Assembly (NCBI GenBank): GCA_031119205.1
Contig: JAVHYF010000005.1
Span: 101,288 to 165,287 of the forward strand
From: Moraxellaceae bacterium
GTDB taxonomy: Bacteria; Pseudomonadota; Gammaproteobacteria; Burkholderiales; Rhodocyclaceae
DNA: 64,000 bases
Direction of reading: 5' to 3'
Shown here: in pieces, positions 44,179-52,523 of the stretch
Layout: each line of letters starts with the position of its first letter
Numbering within the stretch: the first letter of the stretch is position 1
Program-made: the position numbers and the translations under genes
The notes under the pieces: model-generated
Database searches by the model: none
Told to the model about the DNA's origin: nothing
Seen by the model: only the letters and a program-made list of their open reading frames with translations

Positions 44179-45983
44179 GTCTTGAGGGCTTTCTCCCGCT
44201 GGCGGGTCTTGGCGACGAATTGCGTGAAGCTGTTGATGCTGCTGTACAGGCCGAAGAAGCGTTCGAGCACGCTGGCCATGAGGAATACGCCGGAGCCTTC
44301 GAACTGCTCTTCGTCGAATTCCACCGTGACTTCGATGCCGCGCACGAAGGCGGCGTGGCCGCGGCTGCCCATGCGCGCCAGCGTCGGTCGGCTGGTCACG
44401 CTGGCGACGCCCTCGATCTGCTTGCGTGTCGCGGCCGAGCCGCCAAAGTTGTACAGGCCCAGCAGCTCGCGGAAGGACTCGGTGCTCTCGCTCTCGCCAT
44501 CGGCGATCGACAGGTGGTTCAGCGACAGGTGCGAGATCAGCCGCCACATGGCGGAGCGCCCCATCGGCGGGCGCAGCGTGTTGGTCGGTTTGCGCAGGCA
44601 GTGGATGCGGGTGACCGGCGAGCCGCCGTCTACTTCGAAGTCGCCTTGCTCGCCACCGAAGGGCAGCAGGCCCGGCAGGTCGCGGTTGGTGCAGGTGACC
44701 TCGATGGACAGCGCATCGCTGGCCGGCAGGTTGGGGTCGAAGTTCAGGTCGACCAGCGAGAGGTAGACATCGGTGCCGGGGTCGTCGCTGCGCTCGGCCT
44801 GACGGCGGGCGGCGATCCAGAAGGTTTCCTGCTCGACGCCGTCCTCGCTGTGGTGCAGGCCGAAGTAGGGGCGGTATTCGACGAGCGAGGCGCGACCTTC
44901 TTCCTGGACCAGCTTGCGCACGTGGTCGACCGAATAGATCTCCATGCCCCAGGGGCGCCGGATGTCGGCGATCACCTGGTACTCGGTCTTGGTGTGGGTG
45001 ATCTGCAGCGGTTCGGCGTTCTGCTTGAACAGGTTGACGATGGGCGTGCAGCCAAGCCGGAAGGTGTCGGCGTCGATGGTGTCGGCCAGCTTGGCAATCC
45101 GCTCGGCGTGTTCGAACTCGCTGATGTGGATGGCGAGATCGATCTCGCGACAGGCCGGCGGCAGCGGGGCGGTGTGCAGTCCTTCGAGATCGAAGAACAT
45201 GAACTTGTCCGGAAAGATGAAGTACTCGTGCAGCAGCCGGTAGGCCAGCGAGGATCGGCTGTCATAGTCCAGCATGCCTTCGTCCGGCTCGAAGCCCACC
45301 GGGCGGATGCAGTCACGCGGCAGCGGGGTGATGGCCGGGCCGGCGCCGAGGGTCACTTCGCGCACGTTGTTGAACAATAGTTCGTACAGCGCGTGCATCA
45401 CCGGCGGCTCGCCCTGCAGGAAGAAGCGCAGGCGGTCGATGCCGAGGTCGTTGAAGAACTGGCCGGGGAAGGTGCGCAGGCGGATGCGCACGACTGCCGC
45501 GGTGTCCTCGCGACGCAGAGCGAAATCGGTACGCTGGATCGGTTCGAAGCGCGCGTTGGCGACTTCCACCGGCCACAGTTCGACCGGGTAGGCCGTGCGG
45601 AAGCGGCAGGGCATGTCGTTGACCCGGCGCGACAGCAACTGGGTGTGACGCGGCAGAGTCAGCTTCGCCGACAGGTTGGTCTGCTTCGGGTCGATGCGCA
45701 TCTGTGCGACGGACATCGACGGAATCGGGCGCAGGTAGTGCGGGTACAGGATGTTGAGCAGCGCATCCGTGATCTCCGGAAACTCGGTGTCGAGCTTGTG
45801 ATGGATGCGCGAGGTGAGGAAGGCGAAGCCTTCCAGCAGACGCTCGACGTGCGGATCCTCTGAGACGCCCTCTTCCAGCAACAGGCGGCCGGCAACCTTG
45901 GGAAACTGGGTTGCGAATTCCTTGCCGAGCTGGCGAAGGTGGGCCAGTTCGCGGTTGTAATAGGGAAGCAGGTCGTTGTGCAT
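44142..45983 (-). CDS. tssF: T6SS baseplate subunit TssF
   Basis: Baseplate wedge protein of 613 residues. It begins MHNDLLPYYNRELAHLRQLGKEFA and has the family segments FPKVAGRLLLEEGVSEDPHVERLLEGFAFLTSRI (N terminus) and RLLHEYFIFPDKFMFFDLEGL (middle). It overlaps tssG by 37 bases and starts 11 bases after the tssE stop, so tssE-F-G are translationally linked. Confidence 0.95.
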   Translation of the reverse strand: MHNDLLPYYNRELAHLRQLGKEFATQFPKVAGRLLLEEGVSEDPHVERLLEGFAFLTSRIHHKLDTEFPEITDALLNILYPHYLRPIPSMSVAQMRIDPKQTNLSAKLTLPRHTQLLSRRVNDMPCRFRTAYPVELWPVEVANARFEPIQRTDFALRREDTAAVVRIRLRTFPGQFFNDLGIDRLRFFLQGEPPVMHALYELLFNNVREVTLGAGPAITPLPRDCIRPVGFEPDEGMLDYDSRSSLAYRLLHEYFIFPDKFMFFDLEGLHTAPLPPACREIDLAIHISEFEHAERIAKLADTIDADTFRLGCTPIVNLFKQNAEPLQITHTKTEYQVIADIRRPWGMEIYSVDHVRKLVQEEGRASLVEYRPYFGLHHSEDGVEQETFWIAARRQAERSDDPGTDVYLSLVDLNFDPNLPASDALSIEVTCTNRDLPGLLPFGGEQGDFEVDGGSPVTRIHCLRKPTNTLRPPMGRSAMWRLISHLSLNHLSIADGESESTESFRELLGLYNFGGSAATRKQIEGVASVTSRPTLARMGSRGHAAFVRGIEVTVEFDEEQFEGSGVFLMASVLERFFGLYSSINSFTQFVAKTRQREKALKTWPARTGSATLV

Positions 45984-45994
45984 GGTCGCGCCGC

Positions 45995-46474
45995 TTACTC
46001 GATCTTGTAGAGCTGCGTGGAGACTTCCAGCACCGCGTCGAAGACCACCGGCTCGGGCACCGGGTCAACCTTCAGCAGGGCTTCGATGTGGAAGTTGAAC
46101 TGCGAGGCGTTCTTGTCGCTGGTGTGCAGGCTGACCTGCACGCGCTGCAGGCGCGGCTCGAAGAAGGCGATGGCCCGCTCGATGCTGCTGCGGATCCGGT
46201 TGCGGTCCACTTCACTGCTCGGGCTGAGGCTGGAAAAGTCCGGCAAGCCATAGGTGAGCAATGAGCGCTCGGCCTCCGGGTATGTGCTCAGGTCGGTGAG
46301 TCCGTCGCTGCGGGTGTTCAGCAGGGTTTCCAGGTCACGCGCCACGGCCTGCTTGAGGTTGGCGAGACTCTGGCGGAAATCGGCCGGATGTTCGTTGCGT
46401 TCCGCCGGCGCGTCGTCGAACAGGCGATCGAGCACCGAGGGAATGATGCGGGGATTGATGACCGTGCTGGGCAT
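45995..46474 (-). CDS. tssE: T6SS baseplate subunit TssE (gp25-like)
   Basis: Phage gp25-like baseplate/sheath initiator of 159 residues. It contains the VLDRLFDD start, the DLETLLNTRS segment, YGLPDFSSLSP and the IERAIAFFEPRL segment, whose EPR motif is characteristic of the gp25 family. It lies 11 bases before tssF; upstream, a 191-base gap with two hairpins separates it from hcp. Confidence 0.93.
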   Translation of the reverse strand: MPSTVINPRIIPSVLDRLFDDAPAERNEHPADFRQSLANLKQAVARDLETLLNTRSDGLTDLSTYPEAERSLLTYGLPDFSSLSPSSEVDRNRIRSSIERAIAFFEPRLQRVQVSLHTSDKNASQFNFHIEALLKVDPVPEPVVFDAVLEVSTQLYKIE

Positions 46475-46610
46475 GATGTGGCCGGCGACAGCTCACGAAT
46501 CCAGCATGCGGCAAAGGGTCGTGCGCACAAGCGCGCGTCCCGGCGTGTGAAGCGGTCCTGCTGACGACATGACTCCCCCGATGATCTTGTTGCGCAGGCT
46601 GCAGATGAAC

Positions 46611-46659
46611 AGCGGGCGGGCTTGCGACCCGCCCGCTGCGAAGCGGGGCAGTGCCCCGC
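46611..46659 (-). other. Two consecutive GC-rich hairpins between hcp and tssE
   Basis: AGCGGGCGGG (46611-46620) pairs with CCCGCCCGCT (46628-46637), and GCGGGGC (46643-46649) pairs with GCCCCGC (46653-46659). Neither is followed by a minus-strand T tract, so a full intrinsic terminator is unlikely. They lie just after hcp on its transcript and could stabilise hcp mRNA or attenuate read-through into tssE-F-G. Confidence 0.6.
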
Positions 46660-46665
46660 CAGGCA

Positions 46666-47157
46666 TCAGACCTTGACGTTCTTGGTGATGTCCCAGCCCT
46701 GCGGGCCGATCTTGTCGCCCTTGGTGCCGTCGTGCTTGATCGGGGTGTATTCCCAGGTGACCTTGCCGTAGGCGATCGACAGGCTTTCGGTGGGACGGTC
46801 GTCGCCACCGGCGCTGCCGCTCCACTGGATGCTCTCGATCATGCAGTCCTCGAACACGTACTTGATGTAGGTGTGCTTGCCGCCAGTGGTCAGGCACAGC
46901 TCGACCTCGGCCTTCTCGAAGTGCTTGCCGGAGGCGGAGGCGGAGGCCAGCGCGACCGAAGCCGAGTCGTACTTCTTCATCACGTTGAAGGACGAGAAGC
47001 TTGCCTTGCCGGCGGTCAGGCCACCGGTAGCGCTGCCGACGGTAACCGGGTTGCTGATGCCGAGGCTGAAGGAATACAGCTCGATCCACTGCTTGTGTGC
47101 GTCGTCGGTGCTCTCGCCCTTGACGTCGCCGAGGAGGAGGTAGGAATCGTATGCCAT
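46666..47157 (-). CDS. hcp: T6SS inner-tube protein Hcp (TssD)
   Basis: Hexameric ring protein forming the expelled tube. The 163 residues start MAYDSYLLLGDVKGESTDDAHKQWIEL and carry the Hcp1-type segments SFNVMKKYDSASVALASA, CLTTGGKHTYIKYVFEDCMIESI and SIAYGKVTWEYTP. A GGAG ribosome-binding site is well spaced. It is flanked by hairpins on both sides, consistent with expression decoupled from the sheath and baseplate genes. Confidence 0.96.
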   Translation of the reverse strand: MAYDSYLLLGDVKGESTDDAHKQWIELYSFSLGISNPVTVGSATGGLTAGKASFSSFNVMKKYDSASVALASASASGKHFEKAEVELCLTTGGKHTYIKYVFEDCMIESIQWSGSAGGDDRPTESLSIAYGKVTWEYTPIKHDGTKGDKIGPQGWDITKNVKV

Positions 47158-47258
47158 GTCAATACTCCGTGTAGTTGTTCAGATCCGGTTGGATACAGGA
47201 AACACAATCAAGGAAACACAGTCAGGGAAATGCAGTTCTGGGAAACAGCAGACAGCAC

Positions 47259-47287
47259 GAGTCCGTCACCCCCACAGTGACGGACTC
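47259..47287 (-). other. Intergenic hairpin between tssC and hcp
   Basis: An 11-bp perfect stem, GAGTCCGTCAC (47259-47269) and GTGACGGACTC (47277-47287) with a 7-base loop, lies 30 bases after tssC and 100 bases before hcp. There is no T tract on the minus strand, so it may be an RNA-processing or stability element. Confidence 0.55.
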
Positions 47288-47316
47288 CTCAGGCGATAAC
47301 AGGTATTTCGCGGGTG

Positions 47317-48795
47317 TTACTTGGCCGGCGGCGGCAGGTCGGCCACCAGGCGCAGGCTGGCGGTCAGGCCTTCGAGCTGGAAGTGCGGCTTCAGGAAGGC
47401 CACAGCCTTGTAGAAGCCGGGTTTGCCCGGAATCTCGCTGACATCGATGCGGGCTTCACGCAGCGGGTACTTGGCCTTGATTTCCTGGCCTGCTTCGTCG
47501 GAACCGACAACGTAGTTGTTGATCCAGCGGGACAGGAAGGCTTCGCACTCGGTACGGGACATGAAGCTGCCGATCTTGTCGCGCACCATCGACTTCAGGT
47601 AGTGCGCGAAGCGCGAGGTGGCCATGACGTACTGCAGCTGGGCCGACAGGCGTGCATTGGCATTCGCCGAGTCGGTGTCGTACTCCTTGGCCTTCTGCAC
47701 GGACTGGGTGCTGAAGAACGCGGCGTAGTCGGTGCCCTTGCAGTGAACCAGCGGGATGAAGCCGAGGTCGGCCAGTTCCTTCTCGCGACGGTCGGTGATC
47801 GCCAGTTCGGTCGGGCACTTCAGGGCGACTTCGCCGTCATCGGTGGTGAAGGTGTGGGTCGGCAGGCCTTCCACCAGACCGCCGCCTTCCACGCCACGGA
47901 TCGCCGCGCACCAGCCGTGCTTGGCGAACGCGCTCGTCAGGCGGGTGCCCAGCGAGTAGGAGGCGTTCACCCACAGGTACTTGTCGTGCTCCTTGCCGCT
48001 GACGTCTTCTTCGAAGTTGAAGGCTTCCACCGGCACGGTTGAGGAACCGTAGGGCAGGCGGCCCAGCACGTGCGGCAGGGTCAGGCCGACATAGCGGGAA
48101 TCTTCCGAGGCACGGAAGGACTTCCACTTGGCGTACTCCACCGTATCGAAGCCCTTGGCGAGGTCGCGCGGCTTGGACAGGTCGGTCAGCGAATCCAGAC
48201 CGAACATGCCGGCGTTGGCCGCGCTGAAAAACGGGGCGTGAGCGGCGGCGGCCACGTGGGACATTTCTTCCAGCAGGAACATGTCTTCCGGGTGGTTGCT
48301 GAACTCGTAGTCGCCGATCAGGGCAGCATACGGTGCGCCACCGAAGGTGCCGTACTCTTCCTCGTAGATCTTCTTGAACAGGGCGGACTGGTCGAATTCG
48401 GCCGCACCTTTGAAGTCCTTGACCAGGTCCTTCTTGGAGGCGTTCAGCACGTGGATCTTCAGCGTGGTGCTGGTTTCGCTCTGGTGGACCAGGTAGTGCA
48501 GGCCGCGCCAGGAGGATTCCAGCTGCTGGAACTCGGGGGCATGCATGACGCTGGACAGTTGCTTGGACATGGCCGCGTCGATCTGCGCGATGCGCGCCTC
48601 GATGCTGGCGATCAGGTCCTTGGACACGGTGACCGTGCCGCCCAGGATTTCATTCACCAGACCGCCGATCAGGTCCTTGGCGCGTTCCTTTTCGGTGTCC
48701 GAACGGGCGACGCGGGTGTCGTCGATGATGCTGTCGAGCAGGCTCAGTTCGCCTGCTGCTGCGCCAGCGGCGCCTTCCTGTTGTTGCTCAGCCAT
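47317..48795 (-). CDS. tssC: T6SS contractile sheath large subunit TssC
   Basis: Large sheath protein of 492 residues. It shows the hallmark segments (SWRGLHYLVHQSETSTTLKI, FGGAPYAALIGDYEFSNHPED, FFSAANAGMFGLDS, LPHVLGRLPYG, GWCAAIRGVEGGGLVEGLP and the C-terminal NYV-x9 region). It overlaps the tssB stop by one base (TAATG), with a GAGGAG ribosome-binding site inside tssB. Confidence 0.97.
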   Translation of the reverse strand: MAEQQQEGAAGAAAGELSLLDSIIDDTRVARSDTEKERAKDLIGGLVNEILGGTVTVSKDLIASIEARIAQIDAAMSKQLSSVMHAPEFQQLESSWRGLHYLVHQSETSTTLKIHVLNASKKDLVKDFKGAAEFDQSALFKKIYEEEYGTFGGAPYAALIGDYEFSNHPEDMFLLEEMSHVAAAAHAPFFSAANAGMFGLDSLTDLSKPRDLAKGFDTVEYAKWKSFRASEDSRYVGLTLPHVLGRLPYGSSTVPVEAFNFEEDVSGKEHDKYLWVNASYSLGTRLTSAFAKHGWCAAIRGVEGGGLVEGLPTHTFTTDDGEVALKCPTELAITDRREKELADLGFIPLVHCKGTDYAAFFSTQSVQKAKEYDTDSANANARLSAQLQYVMATSRFAHYLKSMVRDKIGSFMSRTECEAFLSRWINNYVVGSDEAGQEIKAKYPLREARIDVSEIPGKPGFYKAVAFLKPHFQLEGLTASLRLVADLPPPAK

Positions 48796-49310
48796 TACTT
48801 GGTCTCCTCAGCGCCGAATCCGGTTTCCTTACCCAGTGCCTGCAGCTTGCCGGCGTCTTCCAGGATTTCCTGCAGGACTTCGCCGAGGCGTTCGTTGCTG
48901 TACATCTTGTTCTTGAGGTCGGAGAGCTTGCTGCGGATTTCCATCAGCTTGCGCAGCGGTTCGATCTGGGCCGCCACGTTGGCCGGCTCGAAGTCGGCCA
49001 TGCTGCGGAAGGACAGGTCGACCGACAGTTGCGAGCCGTCTTCACCCAGGGTGTTGTCGGCGCGGTAGGCCAGGTGGGGCTTCATGCCCTTGAGCACGTC
49101 GTTGAAGTTGTCGCGGTCGATGTTGACGAACTTGCGGTCCTTCAGCTTGGCCAGGGGTTCCACCGGCTGGCCGGTAAAGTCGCCCAGCACACCCATTACG
49201 AAGGGAAGTTCCTTTTTCTCGACGGCATCACCCACCTCGACGTCATACGTGATCTGCACGCGCGGCGCGCGCACGCGGTCGAGCGTGTGTTGCCTGCTTT
49301 CATTCGCCAT
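48795..49310 (-). CDS. tssB: T6SS contractile sheath small subunit TssB
   Basis: Small sheath protein of 171 residues, partner of TssC and carrier of the helix recognised by ClpV. It contains RVQITYDVEVGDAVEKKELPFVMGVLGDF, LKDRKFVNIDRDNFNDVLKGM and the C-terminal LRKLMEIRSKLSDLKNKMYSN helix. The ATG at 49310 has a GGGGGA ribosome-binding site; the 33-codon upstream extension is rejected. It is the promoter-proximal gene of the whole T6SS cluster. Confidence 0.96.
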   Translation of the reverse strand: MANESRQHTLDRVRAPRVQITYDVEVGDAVEKKELPFVMGVLGDFTGQPVEPLAKLKDRKFVNIDRDNFNDVLKGMKPHLAYRADNTLGEDGSQLSVDLSFRSMADFEPANVAAQIEPLRKLMEIRSKLSDLKNKMYSNERLGEVLQEILEDAGKLQALGKETGFGAEETK

Positions 49311-49704
49311 GCTGTGAATCCCCCTTTTATGGGCCCGGGCGGGCCGCTGCCAGATGTTGCAGTTGTGGGCTTGTACGTGTGCGGGGTTCGGCTGCAAGCC
49401 AGTCTGCAAGCCGGTTTGCCACGAACACGGGTGCGTAAGGTATAGCAGATACGAGAGGCAAGTCTACGCGCCGAGATGCTCGCGCAAACCCTCGTAACTC
49501 CGCCCTTTACGGCTGGGTTCGGAGGATAGAACAGGGTCAGACACCCTTGCATGTAAATCGGGGGGAGAGCGTGAGTTTGTGCGCTTGACAGAGCAACTGG
49601 CTATCGGATGTACTCGCCCGGCTAAACGCCGTGCACTGGTCTGACCACTGGCGCACGGCCCGGACGTCGCCTCGTCCGGCCACAACCCGAGCTGGAGTCA
49701 CACG
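49311..49704. other. Divergent intergenic region between tssB and the sensor-MFS operon
   Basis: About 390 bases with no supported gene. It holds a 9-bp direct repeat CTGCAAGCC at 49392-49400 and 49404-49412, the near-palindrome GCAAGCCGGTTTGC at 49406-49419, and a sigma70-like promoter on the plus strand at 49585-49614. No convincing sigma54 (GG-N10-GC) site for tssB was found. It is likely to hold control sites for both divergent operons. Confidence 0.6.
49585..49614 (+). promoter_or_regulatory. Sigma70-like promoter of the sensor-MFS operon
   Basis: A perfect -35 TTGACA (49585-49590) is followed after 18 bases by TGTACT (49609-49614), four of six matches to TATAAT. It would give a leader of about 85 bases before the ATG at 49705. 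Confidence 0.5.
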
Positions 49705-50493
49705 ATGTCCTGGATACGCGCGCGCCTGAGAGCCCTGCCATTCTGGTTGAGGCTGGGGGTGCCGATTGCGCTGGTGGTATGGCTGTCGGTCGGGCTCATC
49801 GTCTTCCTGAACTATTACAACTACTACCGCAGCTTCCATCAGCTGACGCTGGCGCGTTATCTCGTGCTCGGCAAGGATTTGCGCCAGACCATCGAGGTCG
49901 GCCTGTCCGTCGGGTTGGCGCCGCGCGAGAACGCGCAGCTCGACCCGGTCCTGAAAAGCGCGCTGACCCAGCTGCCCAGCATCCGCTTCATCGCGGTGGT
50001 GGACGAAGCGGGTCGCATCCAGCGCAGCGTGGGCGAGCCGCCTGACGGAACGTCGCCCTGGGGGCCACCGCGCAATCTGCCCGAGGGTGAGGACCACTGG
50101 CAGACCAGCGACAGCAGTAGCTACCAGGTGGGCCTGCCTTATCGCAACAGCTTCGACAGGCCGGTGGGTGCGCTGCTGGTCGGCTATGACCGTGGCGTGA
50201 TCGACGCGGCCACCGCCAAGACCCGCTTCCTGCTGTTGCGTGATGCCGGGCTGGTGATGGCGCTGGTGATGGTGCTGATCCTGGCGGGTGTCTGGGCGCT
50301 GACCCGCCATCTCGAGCGCGGACTGGAGGCGGCCAGCCAGACGGTGGCCTGCGCACTCGACAAGCAGGCGGTGCACACCGCCGACTACCAGGTGCTCGGG
50401 CCGGAGGTGGGGCAGGGCATTCCGGATTTCATCCATGCCGTACGGCGCGCCTTCGGGCAGCTCGAGGCGCTGGCGCGACGGGTGTCCTCATGA
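49705..50493 (+). CDS. HAMP-type membrane sensor protein lacking an output domain
   Basis: A 262-residue protein with a membrane helix at about 15-36, a periplasmic region at about 37-170 (LTQLPSIRFIAVVDEAGRIQRSVGEPP resembles a small sCache/PAS-like sensor strand set) and a second membrane helix at about 178-198 (DAGLVMALVMVLILAGVWAL), followed by a HAMP-like helix pair (LTRHLERGLEAASQTVACAL; FIHAVRRAFGQLEALARRV). The chain stops there, with no kinase, cyclase or MCP domain. The stop overlaps the next gene by 4 bases, so it probably works with the sensor-MFS protein. Ligand unknown. Confidence 0.75.
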   Translation: MSWIRARLRALPFWLRLGVPIALVVWLSVGLIVFLNYYNYYRSFHQLTLARYLVLGKDLRQTIEVGLSVGLAPRENAQLDPVLKSALTQLPSIRFIAVVDEAGRIQRSVGEPPDGTSPWGPPRNLPEGEDHWQTSDSSSYQVGLPYRNSFDRPVGALLVGYDRGVIDAATAKTRFLLLRDAGLVMALVMVLILAGVWALTRHLERGLEAASQTVACALDKQAVHTADYQVLGPEVGQGIPDFIHAVRRAFGQLEALARRVSS

Positions 50494-52523
50494 AGCAACT
50501 GCGAACCCGTCTGATGATCCTGGCTGGCCTGGTGCTGCTCATTGCCGCCACCTTGCTGTCAGTGCTGTCGCTGAAGCACTTCGATGACACCCTGACGCCC
50601 CAGCTGCAGGCTGCCGACCGCGAGATCGGTACCTCGGTGCTGGGCCTGATCGATCGCGCCATGAAGCACGGCGTGCCGTTCGAAGCCCTGGTCGGCGTCG
50701 AGGATTACTTCGACGACATGCGCAAGGATCACCCCCGACTCGAGTACCTGTGGGTGACGAATACCGCTGGTCAGACGCTGTTTCTCAGCCGGGCGGCAGA
50801 TGTCAGCAACGACCGCCGCCTGAGTCCCGGCATCGCGACCTGGAACGGCAAGGCCGGCGAAAGCGCCACCATCGGCGACTACATGAACACGGCGTTGCCG
50901 ATCATGCATGAGGGGCGCCAGATCGGCTGGCTGCACGTCGGTCAACGCGCTGACGTGTCGGTCCAGATGCTGCGTGGCGTGGTCATGGACATCCTGACCG
51001 TGCTGCTGGTGACCGGGCTGATCGCGTTCGAACTGCTGCGTCTGCTGCTGGCACTAGCGGTGAGCCGACCCTTGCTGCTGCTCGGGCAGTTCTTCGACTA
51101 TGTGCGGCAGGGGGACCTGTCGCACTACCTGCCGCGCGATATCGTCGGCGGCGTGGGCCGGCTCAACGTGCAGTTCAACCGGGTGTTGACCCAGCTTCGC
51201 TTCAACCACCAGCAGTACCTGAAGAAGTGCGAAGCCGCCGGCGTGGCGCCAGCGCAGCTGGCCTTCGACATGCAGCCGCGTACCGAAAGCAACACCCTGG
51301 CGCTGTCCGAGGTCGACTACATCCGCTGGCCGTTCTTCCTGCTGGTGTTCGCCGACTCGCTGTCGCTGTCCTTCTTTCCGCTGTTCGCCGGCAAGTTCTA
51401 CGATCCGGCCATCGGCATCTCGCACCAGTTGCTGGTCAGCTTGCCGATCTCGCTGTTCATGCTGGTGTGGGCACTGTCCATGCTGTGGGCAGGGCGCTGG
51501 TGCGATCGCGTGGGCTATCGCAAGGCCTTCGGTGTGGGGGCGGGGATCACGACGCTTGGTCTGGTGCTGACCGGCCTGTCGCAGGATTTCTACCAGTTGC
51601 TGTTGTGGCGCTCGCTCACCGCCATCGGCTTCGGGGCCGTGTTCGTCACCGCCCAGAGCTACATCACCAGCCACACGCCGCCGGAACAACGCACCCGTGG
51701 CATGGCGGTGTTCCTCAGCACTTTCTTCGCCGGCTCGCTTGCCGGTGCATCCATCGGCGGCATCCTGGCCGACCGCCTGGGCTACGACAACACCTTCCTG
51801 GTGTCCGCCGTACTGTCGGCGCTGGCCGCCATCTTCGTGATGCGCTTCCTGACCGCACGCCAGCCGGCTGCTGCCAGCGCGGCAAGCAAGCGGCTGGGCA
51901 TGGCGCAGATCTGGACCCTGCTGCAGCACAAGCAGTTCGCTACCATTACCTTCCTGGCGGCAGTGCCCTCCAAGATCGCGCTCACCGGCTTCCTGTACTA
52001 CTCGGTGCCGCTGTATCTGAAGACCATCGGCACCTCGCAGTCGGACATCGGGCGGATCATGATGGCCTATGGTCTGGCGATCATCCTGCTGTCGTCGCAT
52101 ATCGCGCGGCTGGCCGACATGCTGGGCAACCGGCGCTGGTTCGTCTCGCTGGGTGGCATTGCGGCAGCGGTGGGCATGGCGGTGACCAGTTTCAACGACA
52201 GCGCGGTAGGCGTGCTCATCGGCATCGTCTGCCTGGGGGTGGCGCATGCCATCGGGGTGTCGCCGCAGCTTGCGCTGGTCAGTGACTACTGCCGGGATGC
52301 GGTCAACCAGCTGGGGCAGGCCACCACCACGGGCATCTTCCGGCTGATGGAGCGCTTGGGGAACGTATCCGGCCCCCTGATCGCCAGCGTGCTGATCGCC
52401 AACTTCGGTTTCAACGGTGCCTTCATGGGTGTCGCCCTGCTGACCCTGATCACCACGCTGACATTCACCTTCCTCTTCCTCGGCTTCGAGCGTGGCGGAG
52501 ACAAGAGCGTGAAGGAGGCATGA
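50490..52523 (+). CDS. MFS transporter fused to an N-terminal periplasmic sensor and HAMP segment
   Basis: A 677-residue protein with two parts. Residues 1-30 form a membrane helix, 31-160 a periplasmic sensor (RLEYLWVTNTAGQTLFLS; GRQIGWLHVGQRADVSVQ, Cache-like strands) and 163-190 a second helix; 191-240 is a HAMP-like segment (VSRPLLLLGQFFDYVRQGDLSHYL). Residues about 275-670 are a complete MFS domain with the loop 2-3 signature GRWCDRVGYRK (335-345) and about 12 helices. Sensor-HAMP-MFS fusion is not a standard transporter layout. Overlaps both neighbours by 1-4 bases. Substrate unknown. Confidence 0.85.
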   Translation: MKQLRTRLMILAGLVLLIAATLLSVLSLKHFDDTLTPQLQAADREIGTSVLGLIDRAMKHGVPFEALVGVEDYFDDMRKDHPRLEYLWVTNTAGQTLFLSRAADVSNDRRLSPGIATWNGKAGESATIGDYMNTALPIMHEGRQIGWLHVGQRADVSVQMLRGVVMDILTVLLVTGLIAFELLRLLLALAVSRPLLLLGQFFDYVRQGDLSHYLPRDIVGGVGRLNVQFNRVLTQLRFNHQQYLKKCEAAGVAPAQLAFDMQPRTESNTLALSEVDYIRWPFFLLVFADSLSLSFFPLFAGKFYDPAIGISHQLLVSLPISLFMLVWALSMLWAGRWCDRVGYRKAFGVGAGITTLGLVLTGLSQDFYQLLLWRSLTAIGFGAVFVTAQSYITSHTPPEQRTRGMAVFLSTFFAGSLAGASIGGILADRLGYDNTFLVSAVLSALAAIFVMRFLTARQPAAASAASKRLGMAQIWTLLQHKQFATITFLAAVPSKIALTGFLYYSVPLYLKTIGTSQSDIGRIMMAYGLAIILLSSHIARLADMLGNRRWFVSLGGIAAAVGMAVTSFNDSAVGVLIGIVCLGVAHAIGVSPQLALVSDYCRDAVNQLGQATTTGIFRLMERLGNVSGPLIASVLIANFGFNGAFMGVALLTLITTLTFTFLFLGFERGGDKSVKEA

